A stretch of DNA of 55,392 nucleotides from assembly GCA_018814885.1 (NCBI GenBank), contig JAHIYU010000087.1, forward strand, positions 1 to 55,392, written 5' to 3'. Positions 24,568 through 33,050 of the stretch are shown here, one piece after another. How positions within the stretch are numbered: the stretch's first letter is position 1; each line of letters begins with the position of its first letter. The DNA is from a bacterium (GTDB lineage: Bacteria; Krumholzibacteriota; Krumholzibacteriia; LZORAL124-64-63). Below the pieces are notes generated by a model. That model worked only from the letters and a program-made list of their open reading frames with translations. It was not told the origin of the DNA and made no database searches. Made by a program: the position numbers and the translations under genes.

Positions 24568-24909
24568 ATGAACCGACAGCTGGTACTCCTGGTCTCGATC
24601 CAGAATCTCGAACTGCAGCTTCGCGACGCCCGGGACGAGGAGAAGGCGCGAGAGCTCGAAGCCATGGGCTTCCCCATGGACGAGGACAAGATCAGGGGGG
24701 ACATCGAGGGATTGCTCGCCCAGGTGGAGCCCCGTCACAAGGGCTACTACACGCGATTGAAGCAGAAGTACGACAACCCCGTGGTACCCGTGTGGGACGG
24801 CCACTGCACCGGCTGTTTCGCCAACGTGCCGACATCGTTCAACTCGGTGGTCCACGAGAACAAGGTGCTGTCCTGCGAGAGCTGCGGGCGCATCCTGTTC
24901 CGGCCCTAG
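24568..24909 (+). CDS. C4-type zinc-ribbon protein with N-terminal coiled coil
   Basis: The protein has 113 residues. Residues 1-75 are mainly charged helices, and the C-terminal zinc ribbon uses C80-x2-C83 and C103-x2-C106. It resembles the C-terminal part of the CdsZ/YbgI-linked C4-type zinc-ribbon family, but shorter. GGAGG overlaps the end of the EIIA gene and lies at correct distance from the ATG, so the two genes form one unit. The partner (nucleic acid or protein) is unknown. Confidence 0.75.
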   Translation: MNRQLVLLVSIQNLELQLRDARDEEKARELEAMGFPMDEDKIRGDIEGLLAQVEPRHKGYYTRLKQKYDNPVVPVWDGHCTGCFANVPTSFNSVVHENKVLSCESCGRILFRP

Positions 24910-24931
24910 CTCCGCATCAATCAAGATCGAT

Positions 24932-24965
24932 GAGGGGCGGTCCGTGCGGGCCGCCCCTCGTTGTC
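24932..24965 (+). terminator. Terminator after the EIIA / zinc-ribbon pair
   Basis: A 12-bp stem (24932-24943 with 24948-24959, one G-U pair) with a GTGC loop is followed by GTTGT. It also faces the 3' end of the convergent Clp-like ATPase gene. Confidence 0.65.
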
Positions 24966-25021
24966 GGGCTGTCGGCGCGGGCTGGGAGGATGTCCTTGCC
25001 GCCAATCCTGTCAAACGCTCA

Positions 25022-26263
25022 TCACTCGATGCCTGATCCCGTAAGGGTCTCCGCGCAGGATGTGAGCTGGCCCGCCTCCTCCACCATCTTCTTCTTCTCG
25101 CCGCCGTCGTCGCGGATCCCCAGGTCGGTGCGGGTCCACTTGTTGGACGGTTTGAGCTGCGACGCCACGAGGTCGTTCTCCCAGTCGATGCCCGGTTCCT
25201 TGAGGAAGACGTAATCGTCACCGTCGTGATCGATCATCACGAGATCGCCGCGGCGGATCTGCTCGCTGCAGATGTGATGGGAGACCGGTGTGACGACACG
25301 CATCTCCACGACCCGTTTGAGCGGGCGCGCGCCGTATTCGGGATCGGTGCCTTCGTCCACGAGGCGCGCCTTGGCCCGCCGCGTGACCTCCAGCAGGAAG
25401 GGCTCGGCGCTGTCCAGCGCGCGGTGGTGCACCTGGGAGATGAGATTGTCGAGGATGGCGAAGAGATGCTCGCGCTTGAGTGTGTGATAGGTGACGAGCT
25501 CGTCGAAGCGGTTGAGGAATTCCATGGGGAAGATCTTCTTGGCTTCCCGCGTGGCCGCGTCCCCGACGTCGCGGTCCACCTGCTCCAGGTTCCAGCCGGG
25601 CGAGAAGCCGATGCCGCTGCCGGAAAGATGGGCGTTCATGGCCTGGCTGCCGACGTTGGTGGTCAGGACGATGATCGTGCTGGTGAAGTCGACTTCCTCG
25701 TTGTTGGCCAGCACCAGGTGGCCGTCCTCCAGGATGCCGAGCAGCGTGTTCCACATCTTGGGATGGGCCTTCTCGATCTCGTCGAAGAGCACGATCGACA
25801 GGTAGCGCTCGGAGTCGCTGGGGAACATGTCGGCAAGCTTGCCGCCCTCTTCGCTGATCATGCCGCAGTGACGCTCGCCGGCCTTGAGGTGGTGCTTGTC
25901 CAGGTTCTCCTGGGCGAGCAGGGGCCGGATCTCGCCGCCCACGTAACCGGGGGGCGAACCGAGCAGCTTGGAGATGTTGTAGTGGGCCGAGAATTCCTGG
26001 CAGTTGATGCGCGTGTAGGCGCGGCGATCGCCGAAGATCGACTCGGCCAGGCAGCGCACCGTCTCGGTCTTGCCGACGCCGGTGGGTCCCATGAACATCA
26101 TCGTGAGCAACGGGCGCTCGGGATCGTGGATCCCCGCGATGAGACGACTGAAGCAGTCCGAGATCCTCTCGCTCGCCGCCGGCTGTCCCACCACCATCTG
26201 ATCCATGCGCCGGCGGAAACGGCGCAGCTGTTCGTTCACCACGCCAGATTTCAACTCTATCAC
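25022..26263 (-). CDS. Stand-alone Clp/HSP100-type AAA+ ATPase (ClpB D2-like)
   Basis: The product has 413 residues and one AAA+ module corresponding to the second ATPase domain of ClpA/B/C. It contains VVGQPAASERI, Walker A GPTGVGKTE (K65), the pore loop GSPPGYVGG, Walker B VLFDEIEKAHP, sensor-1 NVGS, an FLNRFDE arginine-finger segment and sensor-2 GARPLKRVVE. The N-domain, D1 and middle domain of full ClpB are absent; the C-terminal 60 residues are charged and unlike Clp. The GTG start at 26263 has GAGGAG seven bases upstream and the frame begins at the normal D2 boundary, so this looks like an independent gene, not a truncated one. It probably remodels proteins as a hexamer. No IGF/L loop for ClpP was recognised. 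Confidence 0.85.
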   Translation of the reverse strand: MIELKSGVVNEQLRRFRRRMDQMVVGQPAASERISDCFSRLIAGIHDPERPLLTMMFMGPTGVGKTETVRCLAESIFGDRRAYTRINCQEFSAHYNISKLLGSPPGYVGGEIRPLLAQENLDKHHLKAGERHCGMISEEGGKLADMFPSDSERYLSIVLFDEIEKAHPKMWNTLLGILEDGHLVLANNEEVDFTSTIIVLTTNVGSQAMNAHLSGSGIGFSPGWNLEQVDRDVGDAATREAKKIFPMEFLNRFDELVTYHTLKREHLFAILDNLISQVHHRALDSAEPFLLEVTRRAKARLVDEGTDPEYGARPLKRVVEMRVVTPVSHHICSEQIRRGDLVMIDHDGDDYVFLKEPGIDWENDLVASQLKPSNKWTRTDLGIRDDGGEKKKMVEEAGQLTSCAETLTGSGIE

Positions 26264-26429
26264 TACCGACTCCTCGGTTGCTCATCGAGACGGATCCCCC
26301 GGATCCCGCCGTCCTGTGCTATCGGAGGCCGGGCGTCGCACTTGCCCGACCGTCCTAACATCGTCTCGATGAACGGCTCCTTGAGCCCAAAACCGCGGAG
26401 TTCCCGACTGTCCGGAGGAAGTACCTGTT

Positions 26430-26519
26430 CACGGCCGGAAAGGCCGTGACTGCCCGGGCAATCGGGGGTTCTACAGCCGGCGGGGCGCCGGCTGCGGCCG
26501 GCCCCGGAGGGCCGGCCGC
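26430..26519 (-). terminator. Three consecutive GC-rich hairpins after the 5'-nucleotidase gene
   Basis: Three perfect stems stand in a row: CACGGCC/GGCCGTG (26430-26448), AGCCGGC/GCCGGCT (26475-26493) and GCGGCCGGCCC/GGGCCGGCCGC (26494-26519). They begin eight bases past the stop codon of the last gene of the 37.5-26.5 kb operon. U-runs are absent, so they may protect the mRNA 3' end as much as stop transcription. Confidence 0.55.
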
Positions 26520-26527
26520 AAGAGGGG

Positions 26528-28240
26528 CTAGGGAAGATCGCCCGACTGCTTCAGGTAGGGCTTCTGCGTCGCCCGGGGGTTCTCCACCCAGCGGTCGTCG
26601 ATGCGGGGGCGGATGGGGCTGTGCAGCTTGAGGTAATGCTCGACCGACTCGGCGGTCGTGATCTGGGTCAGGTTGATGTCCGCGGCCGGGATCGTGGTCA
26701 GGAAATCGAGGCCGCTGTTGCCCTCCATGAGGAAGGATGTGCAGACGACATGGTAGACCCGCTCGGGATCCAGGGGCTCGCCGCCGATCAGCAGTTCGCA
26801 GACGCGGTCGAGGTTGGGACGGTTCTTGTTGAAGACGATCTTGGCGCCGGAGATGCAGATGCCTCCCGAATCGCCGCGCACCTTGCGCTCCACGATGTGG
26901 CGGATCATCTCCCCCCTCATTTGCACGATGACCAGCTCGTTGCCGAAGGGCAGTATGCTGAAGACGTCCTTGGCGGTGATGTCGCCGGACGGCACGTCGG
27001 CGCGCAGGCCGCCCAGGTTCTGGAAGGAGAAGTCGGCGTCGAAGTACTCGCGCATGGCGTCGGTCACCACGTTGCCCACCAGGTTGGAGCCGGGACCGCC
27101 GCGGGTGAGGTTCACCGCCGAGCTGCCGACCACCGTGTTCATGGCCGCCTCGGCCTCTTCGATGTAGGGCTCGAGGGTCCGGCGCATCGTCTCCTCGGGC
27201 CAGAGCTCGTCCTCGAAGAGCGTGATCAGGGTGCCGCGGTCGTGGGGGGTCTCGTAGCCGACGAGGGAACCCGTCGGGCGATCGACGAGCAGGATGGCAT
27301 GCCCCACGCTCGAACCGTTGCCGTAGGATTCGAAGCACATGGTATGCGTCATGGGGTCGATCCAGGGCTCGTCGTAGCCGCGGTGGGTGTGGCCGCCGAC
27401 GGCGAAGTCGATTCCCTCGACGGCGTTGGCGATCTCCATGAGGTTCAGGGATCCGCCTTGCACGTAGCCGTAGCCGCCGCCCTGGGCGTCCTGCTGGTCG
27501 CTGTCCGCGTCCTCGCCCGAGATGATGAGCTTCCAGCCGGCCTCGGGATCGTAGGGCAGGCCCTCGTGGATGAGCAGGGCGATCAGGTCCACGCCCTGGG
27601 CCAGCAGCTCGTCGCGGTACTTCTCGATGGCGGGCAGCATGGGGTCGAAGATCAGACCCGCGATGTTCTGCGGGAAGGACATGGCGACGGTGCCGGTGGT
27701 GATGATGCCGATGCAGCCGATCTTCAGGCCGCCGCGCTCGATGATGAGGGTGGGCCGGCACCAGTCGACGATCTCGCCGTCGCTCTCGTCGCGCAGGTTG
27801 GCGCAGAGCCAGGGCGCGTCGGTCTGGCTGGAGAGCCGCATCGTGTTTTCGCGCCCCAAGTCGAAATCGTGGTTGCCGGGCACGATGCAGTCGTAGCCCA
27901 TGGCGTTGAAGTACTCCACCACGGCGTCGCCCTGGGTCTTGGCGCCCACGGGCGTGCCCTGGAAGAAGTCGCCCACGTCCACCATCAGCACGGATTCGCC
28001 CCGGCGGGCCGCCTCCGCGCGGACCCGGTTCACGTAGTTGGCAAGCGAGGCGCCGCCGCCCAGCGGCGGTGGGAAGTTGGGATTCATGAACCGCGCCGGC
28101 TCGGGCGCGATGTGACCGTGGACGTCGTTGGTCCAGATCAGGTGCAACCGCATCGGCTCGTCCGCCGCGGCGGCGGACGCCAGGAACAGCGCCGACACCA
28201 GCGCCAGCAGCATCATCGTCATCGTCGTCTTGCCGTTCAT
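26528..28240 (-). CDS. Secreted 5'-nucleotidase / cyclic-nucleotide phosphodiesterase family protein (UshA-like)
   Basis: The 570-residue protein has a signal peptide (residues 1-26). The metallophosphatase domain carries WTNDVHGHI, VDVGDFFQGTPVG, VPGNHDFDLG, IALLIHEGL and GGHTHRGY, which supply the two-metal site. The C-terminal 5'-nucleotidase domain (about 360-540) has NLVGNVVTDAMRE, NLGGLRADVPSGDIT and FGNELVIVQMRG. It should dephosphorylate extracellular nucleotides. It is the last gene of an operon that encodes barrel proteins, a helix-hairpin-helix barrel and a lamin-tail protein, suggesting a role in nucleotide or DNA scavenging. It starts 42 bases after the previous stop. Confidence 0.92.
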   Translation of the reverse strand: MNGKTTMTMMLLALVSALFLASAAAADEPMRLHLIWTNDVHGHIAPEPARFMNPNFPPPLGGGASLANYVNRVRAEAARRGESVLMVDVGDFFQGTPVGAKTQGDAVVEYFNAMGYDCIVPGNHDFDLGRENTMRLSSQTDAPWLCANLRDESDGEIVDWCRPTLIIERGGLKIGCIGIITTGTVAMSFPQNIAGLIFDPMLPAIEKYRDELLAQGVDLIALLIHEGLPYDPEAGWKLIISGEDADSDQQDAQGGGYGYVQGGSLNLMEIANAVEGIDFAVGGHTHRGYDEPWIDPMTHTMCFESYGNGSSVGHAILLVDRPTGSLVGYETPHDRGTLITLFEDELWPEETMRRTLEPYIEEAEAAMNTVVGSSAVNLTRGGPGSNLVGNVVTDAMREYFDADFSFQNLGGLRADVPSGDITAKDVFSILPFGNELVIVQMRGEMIRHIVERKVRGDSGGICISGAKIVFNKNRPNLDRVCELLIGGEPLDPERVYHVVCTSFLMEGNSGLDFLTTIPAADINLTQITTAESVEHYLKLHSPIRPRIDDRWVENPRATQKPYLKQSGDLP

Positions 28241-28282
28241 GATCCTCTTCTCCTCGCAGACCGTGGCCGCTCCGCCTACAAG

Positions 28283-29602
28283 CTAGAACAGATAGGTGAA
28301 GCCCGCCCCCAGACGGAACCGGGTCTCCTCGACACGCGCCGTCAGCGCGGTCAGGATGGTCGGATCATCGTACTCGTAGGGGAACCAGTGTTCCTGGTAG
28401 CTGGTCACCTTGCTCAGCTCGGCGGACAGGTGGAACACACCGTGCTGCCAGGGCACGCCGATGCCGGTGGTGAAGAACGTGGCACCGGCCTCGTGGTCGC
28501 TGTAGCTGTCCATGTGGCGGAAGCCGAAGCGCAGGGGCACGCCGTTATAGAAGATGTGCTCCACGCCGATGCGCATGTCGACCGTGTCCTCGAAGCGAGG
28601 CTGTTCGTCATCCGGCAGGCTGCTGTCCGTGAGCTGTGTCCATTCGGAGAAGACCATGTCGGCCGTGAAGATCGTGCGCGGGTCGGATCGAGGGTAGAGC
28701 GTGAAGCCCACGCGAAAGCGGTTCGCGTACTCGATGGTGACGTCCTGGGCGACGGCGCCGACGGCCACCGTATCCGCGACCGAGTCGTATTCCTCGGTCC
28801 GGGCGGTCGCCTCGCCCGACACCTTGAGCGGGGTCTCCCAGGCCGCGCCGATCTCGAAGCGGGGGGTGGCCTTGATGCGCAAGCCCAGGGTGGCGTTGGC
28901 GCCTTCCAGCCAGTGCTCGCCCGCCAGGTGGACGCTGTTGTCGTTGCTCTGGAAATACCGCCGGTTGACGTCTATGTAGCGCGTGCCGAAGGCGTAATGC
29001 CCCGCGACGCCCACCGAAAGCCTCTGGTCGGGCGTGCTCATGGCGAAGCCCAGGCTCAGGGCGCGCAACCGGCCGTCGTAGCGCCACGACCGCTCCTCGA
29101 GGATCTGGTCGTAGGGAGTAGAGGTCGGGTCGGGGTCGCGCACTTCCTCCGCGAAGTCGTAGGTGAAATCGTAGAGGGTGCTCAGCGACAGGCCGACCGC
29201 GAGCCCCTCGGCGGCCCGTATGGCGGCGCCGAAGTCCGAGTCGAAGTAGTGGTTGCGGTTGCTGGCGATGGCCGTGTCGGTCACGTAGCTGCCGAAGCTG
29301 TCCCACAGGGGCTGGAAGCGGTCCTCGTGGTCCTGGTACAGGGACACCGACCCGTCCAGGCGCGTGTCCCGTTCCTCGGATAGCATCGCCGGGTTGAGCC
29401 GGGCGGACAGGCCGCCACGGTAGTAGGCCGCGCCGGTGCCGGCCATGGCGTCGACTTCGGCGCCCAGGGTGCCGGCCGGCGAACCGTAGGAGGTGTCGAG
29501 CACCGATCCGGCGACGGAGGCGCCGGGCAGGATCATCAGCAGCCCCACGAACAGGACGCCCGGCACAGCGGACGACAGGTGGATCTTGTTCTTGCGCTTC
29601 AT
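28283..29602 (-). CDS. Outer-membrane beta-barrel protein (FadL/OmpP1-like)
   Basis: The 439-residue product has a signal peptide ending near ASVAG and alternating amphipathic strands to the C-terminal FTYLF, with the terminal aromatic residue used for barrel assembly. The sequence MAGTGAAYYRGGLSARLNPA near the mature N-terminus resembles the GxGAA...NPA hallmark of FadL-like and PorV-like barrels. The ATG at 29602 is chosen because AAGGAG is eight bases upstream; an upstream ATG at 29620 overlaps the previous stop but has no ribosome binding site. It may be a channel for hydrophobic or small solutes. The substrate is unknown. Confidence 0.75.
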   Translation of the reverse strand: MKRKNKIHLSSAVPGVLFVGLLMILPGASVAGSVLDTSYGSPAGTLGAEVDAMAGTGAAYYRGGLSARLNPAMLSEERDTRLDGSVSLYQDHEDRFQPLWDSFGSYVTDTAIASNRNHYFDSDFGAAIRAAEGLAVGLSLSTLYDFTYDFAEEVRDPDPTSTPYDQILEERSWRYDGRLRALSLGFAMSTPDQRLSVGVAGHYAFGTRYIDVNRRYFQSNDNSVHLAGEHWLEGANATLGLRIKATPRFEIGAAWETPLKVSGEATARTEEYDSVADTVAVGAVAQDVTIEYANRFRVGFTLYPRSDPRTIFTADMVFSEWTQLTDSSLPDDEQPRFEDTVDMRIGVEHIFYNGVPLRFGFRHMDSYSDHEAGATFFTTGIGVPWQHGVFHLSAELSKVTSYQEHWFPYEYDDPTILTALTARVEETRFRLGAGFTYLF

Positions 29603-29619
29603 CTTATCGATCTCCTTCA

Positions 29620-32151
29620 TCAGAAGGTGTAGTCCATCTGCAGGCGGAACACGGTCCAGTCCCGCGGCGCGTAGCTGCTCTCTATCTGCTGTCCGTAGGC
29701 GTCCTGGTAGGAGCGCACGTCCAGGTAGGTGCGCGGCAGGTTGTGATCGCGGGTGACCTTGAGCTGGAAGAGCAGCCTGTCCGAGACACGGCTCTCGACC
29801 TTGGCCCAGTTGCGGAACCCGCGTCCGTCCACCACGACGAACTCGTTGCCCTCGAAATTCCAGAGGAAGCCGTCGTACATCTCCGCGCTGACCGAGACCT
29901 TGAGCGTGGGCGCGAAGTTATGCTCGTACATGGCCTGCACGGCGTGCGCGGGAATGCCCGCGGTGCCCACGCCGGGGATGCCGTCGTTGACGTATGGTTC
30001 ATCTCCGGGTAACGGCGTGCCGCTGAGGCGCTGGCGCGGCGGGAACATGACGTTGCTGGTCATGTACATCAGCCGCACGCGGTTGTAGTTGGACAGCAGG
30101 GCGATCAACTCGAAGCGGGTCTCCCAGGAGCTGAACCAGCGCACGTCGTTGGGGTTCATCTGCGAGCGGCTGCTGTACCGGTGCCGCATCCGCAGGCGCA
30201 GGTTGAACTTGGGCTGGTACTCCACTTTCAACGTGTAACGGCGCAGGTCGGCGCCGTCGGCCTTGCGCTCCCACTGGTCGTATTCCAGGCCGTTGAGGAT
30301 CAGGGTGCGGCTGACGCGGTAGCGGCTCTGCAGGAAGAGGCCGCGCTCCGGCTTGGGCTGCGGCGTGTTCAGCGACAGCCACGAGTAGAGGTCGTCGTTC
30401 AGGCGGAACGGCGAGTCCAGCAGCGTCTGCTCGTAGCGGTTGTCGTTGCCGAAGCCGCGGTTGTAGGGGTTGTCGAAGCCCACGTCGTAGTCGCGCCAGA
30501 TGGCCAGCAGGTGCAGATCGTCCCACTGGGCGTAGGCGTTGAGCAGCAGGGCGTCGTTGATCTCCCCCTTGAGGAAGCTCTCGCGCGGATCCTGCAGCAC
30601 GGCGTATTCGCCCTGCAGGGACACGTTGTCGTGCACCGTCTGGAATTCGGCGCCATAGACGCGGCGGAACTTGTGTTCGGTGCGCGTGCTGTCGCCGGGA
30701 TCGGAGAAGACGCTGGTGTAGCCCTGCCAGATCTCGCTGTCGCGGGCTTCGAGCAGGTCGCGCGTGTTCAGGCTGTAGTCGCTGACCAGCGTCGCCGGGT
30801 CGGCGACGAAGCCGCGATCGTATCTCGCCTCGTAACCCGTCACGCCCACGTAGCTCGCCGTGCCCAGCATGAGCTTGACGTTGCCGCCGGTGATGTCCTC
30901 GGTGAAGGCGTCGCGGACGAGCCGCGTCGGCGTGTCGGGGAGCTGGTCCACGGTATAGCTGCGGCCGGGTTCGAACGCCAGGTGCTCGTCCAGCCAGGCG
31001 TCGGTGGGACGCGGCTCCATGATCACGTACTGGTTGATCGTGCCGTCGGGGTTGAGGATGGCGTCCTTCTTCTCGCGGGAGAAGAACACGGTCGCGTGAA
31101 GGGGGCCGACCTTGCCCTCCGCCGCCACGCCCGTCAGGGCGTACTCGTGGCTGCGGCTCAGGTCCCCGCGCACCCCGATCGGCCGCTTGTTCCAGCCGAA
31201 GCCGGTGCGCCGGTACTGGATGAAGTCCGTGTTGTCCATGACCAGCCCCTGGCCGAAGGCGACACGGTAGTTGCCGAAGTACAGGCGCTTCAGATGGAAG
31301 GGCCCGAATCTCTTGTCGTTGATCCCGTAGTAGCCCTTGAACGTCTCGTGCCAGGATTCCTCGCCCATGTTGCGGTGGGTCAGCAGGCCCGCGCGGAAGC
31401 CGCCCGATAGGTTCAGGTTGATCTTGTGGGTCATGTGCGGGTCGCCCTCGGTCAGCAGGGTCGTCCCGGTGATCTCGTCGTCGTCCAGCATGTACGGGGT
31501 GTCGTAGTAGCGCACCTCGTAGTTGCCGCGCACCTGCTCGGATTCGTCCACCCGGTCCTCGTCCTGGTAGACGACGAAGTCGCGGATGTTGCGGTAGGCC
31601 CAGTAGCGCAGGCCGTCGCTGCGGCGCAGCTGGCGGTCGTTGTCGAAGCGCCCCAGGCGGTCGCGCGCCATGAGGATGTTCTTGGCGTCGACCGGGGAGA
31701 CGTTCTGGAACGACTGCAGGTCGAAGAGATCGAGGTCGTTGACGTTCTTGGGCTCGCGCATCATGTCGAGGTACTCGTCGACGAGCCCCTCGCTGGCGCC
31801 CTCCTGCCCCAGGTAGTTGTTGACCTGGCGGTAGGATTCGGCCAGGCGCGCGATGCTCGCGTCCAGGGGGTCGGGCGGCAGCGTGGCGACCAGGGGTTTG
31901 AGCTCCGCCAGGACGGCGGCGGTCATGCCCTCCACCTCCATGAGGTCGTATATGCTGTCGAAGTACCGGACATAGTCCCGGTAGTCGACGATCCGGCGGG
32001 CCAGCACCTCGTCCACGGGCAGCTGGAGGACCTCCTCCAGCGACGCCCGGTTGAGGTCCACCAGCCCCGGTGGTGCGGCCAGCGCGCCGCCGACGGTCAG
32101 GACCGCCAGCAGCAGGGCCGCGAACCGGATCGTGAGGCTGCAGTTTTTCAC
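29620..32151 (-). CDS. Secreted protein with ComEA-like helix-hairpin-helix regions and a large beta-barrel
   Basis: The protein has 843 residues and a signal peptide (1-25). Residues about 29-90 follow the ComEA/HhH pattern (VDLNRASLEEVLQLP ... IVDYRDYVRYFDSIYDLMEV). A second, more diverged HhH-like region is near 125-190 (ILMARDRLGRFDNDRQL). The GxG hairpin turns are degraded in both, so DNA binding is plausible but unproven. The rest is rich in aromatic and amphipathic strands with frequent Y, W, N and R, ending MDYTF, as in outer-membrane barrels. Similar HhH-plus-barrel proteins of unknown role occur in Bacteroidetes and relatives. The GTG start (32151) overlaps the preceding stop as GTGA. 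It may bind or admit DNA at the outer membrane. Confidence 0.72.
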   Translation of the reverse strand: MKNCSLTIRFAALLLAVLTVGGALAAPPGLVDLNRASLEEVLQLPVDEVLARRIVDYRDYVRYFDSIYDLMEVEGMTAAVLAELKPLVATLPPDPLDASIARLAESYRQVNNYLGQEGASEGLVDEYLDMMREPKNVNDLDLFDLQSFQNVSPVDAKNILMARDRLGRFDNDRQLRRSDGLRYWAYRNIRDFVVYQDEDRVDESEQVRGNYEVRYYDTPYMLDDDEITGTTLLTEGDPHMTHKINLNLSGGFRAGLLTHRNMGEESWHETFKGYYGINDKRFGPFHLKRLYFGNYRVAFGQGLVMDNTDFIQYRRTGFGWNKRPIGVRGDLSRSHEYALTGVAAEGKVGPLHATVFFSREKKDAILNPDGTINQYVIMEPRPTDAWLDEHLAFEPGRSYTVDQLPDTPTRLVRDAFTEDITGGNVKLMLGTASYVGVTGYEARYDRGFVADPATLVSDYSLNTRDLLEARDSEIWQGYTSVFSDPGDSTRTEHKFRRVYGAEFQTVHDNVSLQGEYAVLQDPRESFLKGEINDALLLNAYAQWDDLHLLAIWRDYDVGFDNPYNRGFGNDNRYEQTLLDSPFRLNDDLYSWLSLNTPQPKPERGLFLQSRYRVSRTLILNGLEYDQWERKADGADLRRYTLKVEYQPKFNLRLRMRHRYSSRSQMNPNDVRWFSSWETRFELIALLSNYNRVRLMYMTSNVMFPPRQRLSGTPLPGDEPYVNDGIPGVGTAGIPAHAVQAMYEHNFAPTLKVSVSAEMYDGFLWNFEGNEFVVVDGRGFRNWAKVESRVSDRLLFQLKVTRDHNLPRTYLDVRSYQDAYGQQIESSYAPRDWTVFRLQMDYTF

Positions 32152-33038
32152 GGTGTCTCACCGCCCCAGGCGAAGGTCATGCCGAACTGGTGGCTCGGCG
32201 AGAGGACGCCGCCGCCGGACGAGAAACCGTAGTTCACCACGAAACCCTGGTAGGCGTAGCCGAAACCGCCGGTGTACTTGCCGGGATTGGTCATCACGCC
32301 GGCGCGCAGCAGCAGGTCTCCCAGCACCGAGAACTCCACGCCGCCGTGATACTGGGTCTCCCCGTCGATCGTGTTCTCGAACTCGAAGGTGGTCGTCACG
32401 CCGTCGTAGGGCAGGTACGCGATGCCGCCGTGCAGGCGCGAGGTCAGCTCCTCGTTGTCGAGTCCGATCTGGGGGTTGTTCATGTTCTTGACCAGCACGC
32501 CGATGCGCGTGCGCCGGTGCAGCGTGACCAGCAGGCCGACGTCGAAGCCGGCGACGATGTCTTGGCCGGGGTCGAAACCGGAAACGGTCTTGCCGAACTC
32601 CAGGCTGTACAGGTTCAGCGCCGTCCCGAAGCTCACCGCGGAATGGAGATCCTCGTAGAGCATGATGCCGTGGGCGAGGGTGTAGGTGATCTCCTTCTCC
32701 AGCGACACCTCCTGGTACTCGACGGCGAAATGACGGATGCCGAAGCCGAAGTTGCCCAGGCGCGGTGTGCCGGGGATCACGCCGCCCAGGTACATCTGCT
32801 CGTTGAAGCCCAGGCCGTAGGGTTTGACGTAGCTGTTGCCCAGGGCCACGCCCTGGATGCGCGCCAGCCCGGCCGGATTGAAGTACGGGGCGAAGGCGTC
32901 GTCCGCCACGGCCACGGCGGCGTCGCCCATCCCCCGCGCCCGCGGGCTGATGTCCACGTTCTCGAAAGCCGCCAGGACCGGCCCCGCGAGGAGGCACAGA
33001 GCCAGGACGGCGGTTGTCGCAACGATTCTCCGTTTCAT
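32148..33038 (-). CDS. PorV/UPF0164-like outer-membrane protein
   Basis: This 296-residue protein has a signal peptide (1-23) followed by ENVDISPRARGMGDAAVAVA and DDAFAPYFNPAGLAR. This block is diagnostic for the PorV/PorQ/UPF0164 branch of FadL-like barrels. In Bacteroidota, PorV shuttles or receives type 9 secretion cargo. Here the gene lies 12 bases after a large protein with a C-terminal sorting domain, so a PorV-like role for that protein is reasonable inference. No other T9SS core gene (porK, L, M, N, sprA) is in the window. The gene overlaps the HhH barrel gene by four bases. Confidence 0.82.
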   Translation of the reverse strand: MKRRIVATTAVLALCLLAGPVLAAFENVDISPRARGMGDAAVAVADDAFAPYFNPAGLARIQGVALGNSYVKPYGLGFNEQMYLGGVIPGTPRLGNFGFGIRHFAVEYQEVSLEKEITYTLAHGIMLYEDLHSAVSFGTALNLYSLEFGKTVSGFDPGQDIVAGFDVGLLVTLHRRTRIGVLVKNMNNPQIGLDNEELTSRLHGGIAYLPYDGVTTTFEFENTIDGETQYHGGVEFSVLGDLLLRAGVMTNPGKYTGGFGYAYQGFVVNYGFSSGGGVLSPSHQFGMTFAWGGETP

Positions 33039-33050
33039 CCCTGACTCCTC

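Noticed and set aside
26621..29383. 920-codon plus-strand open frame
   Set aside because: It lies opposite the nucleotidase and barrel genes, which have clear domains and signal peptides. Its sequence is low-complexity Val/Ala/Gly/Asp/His, typical of antisense frames.
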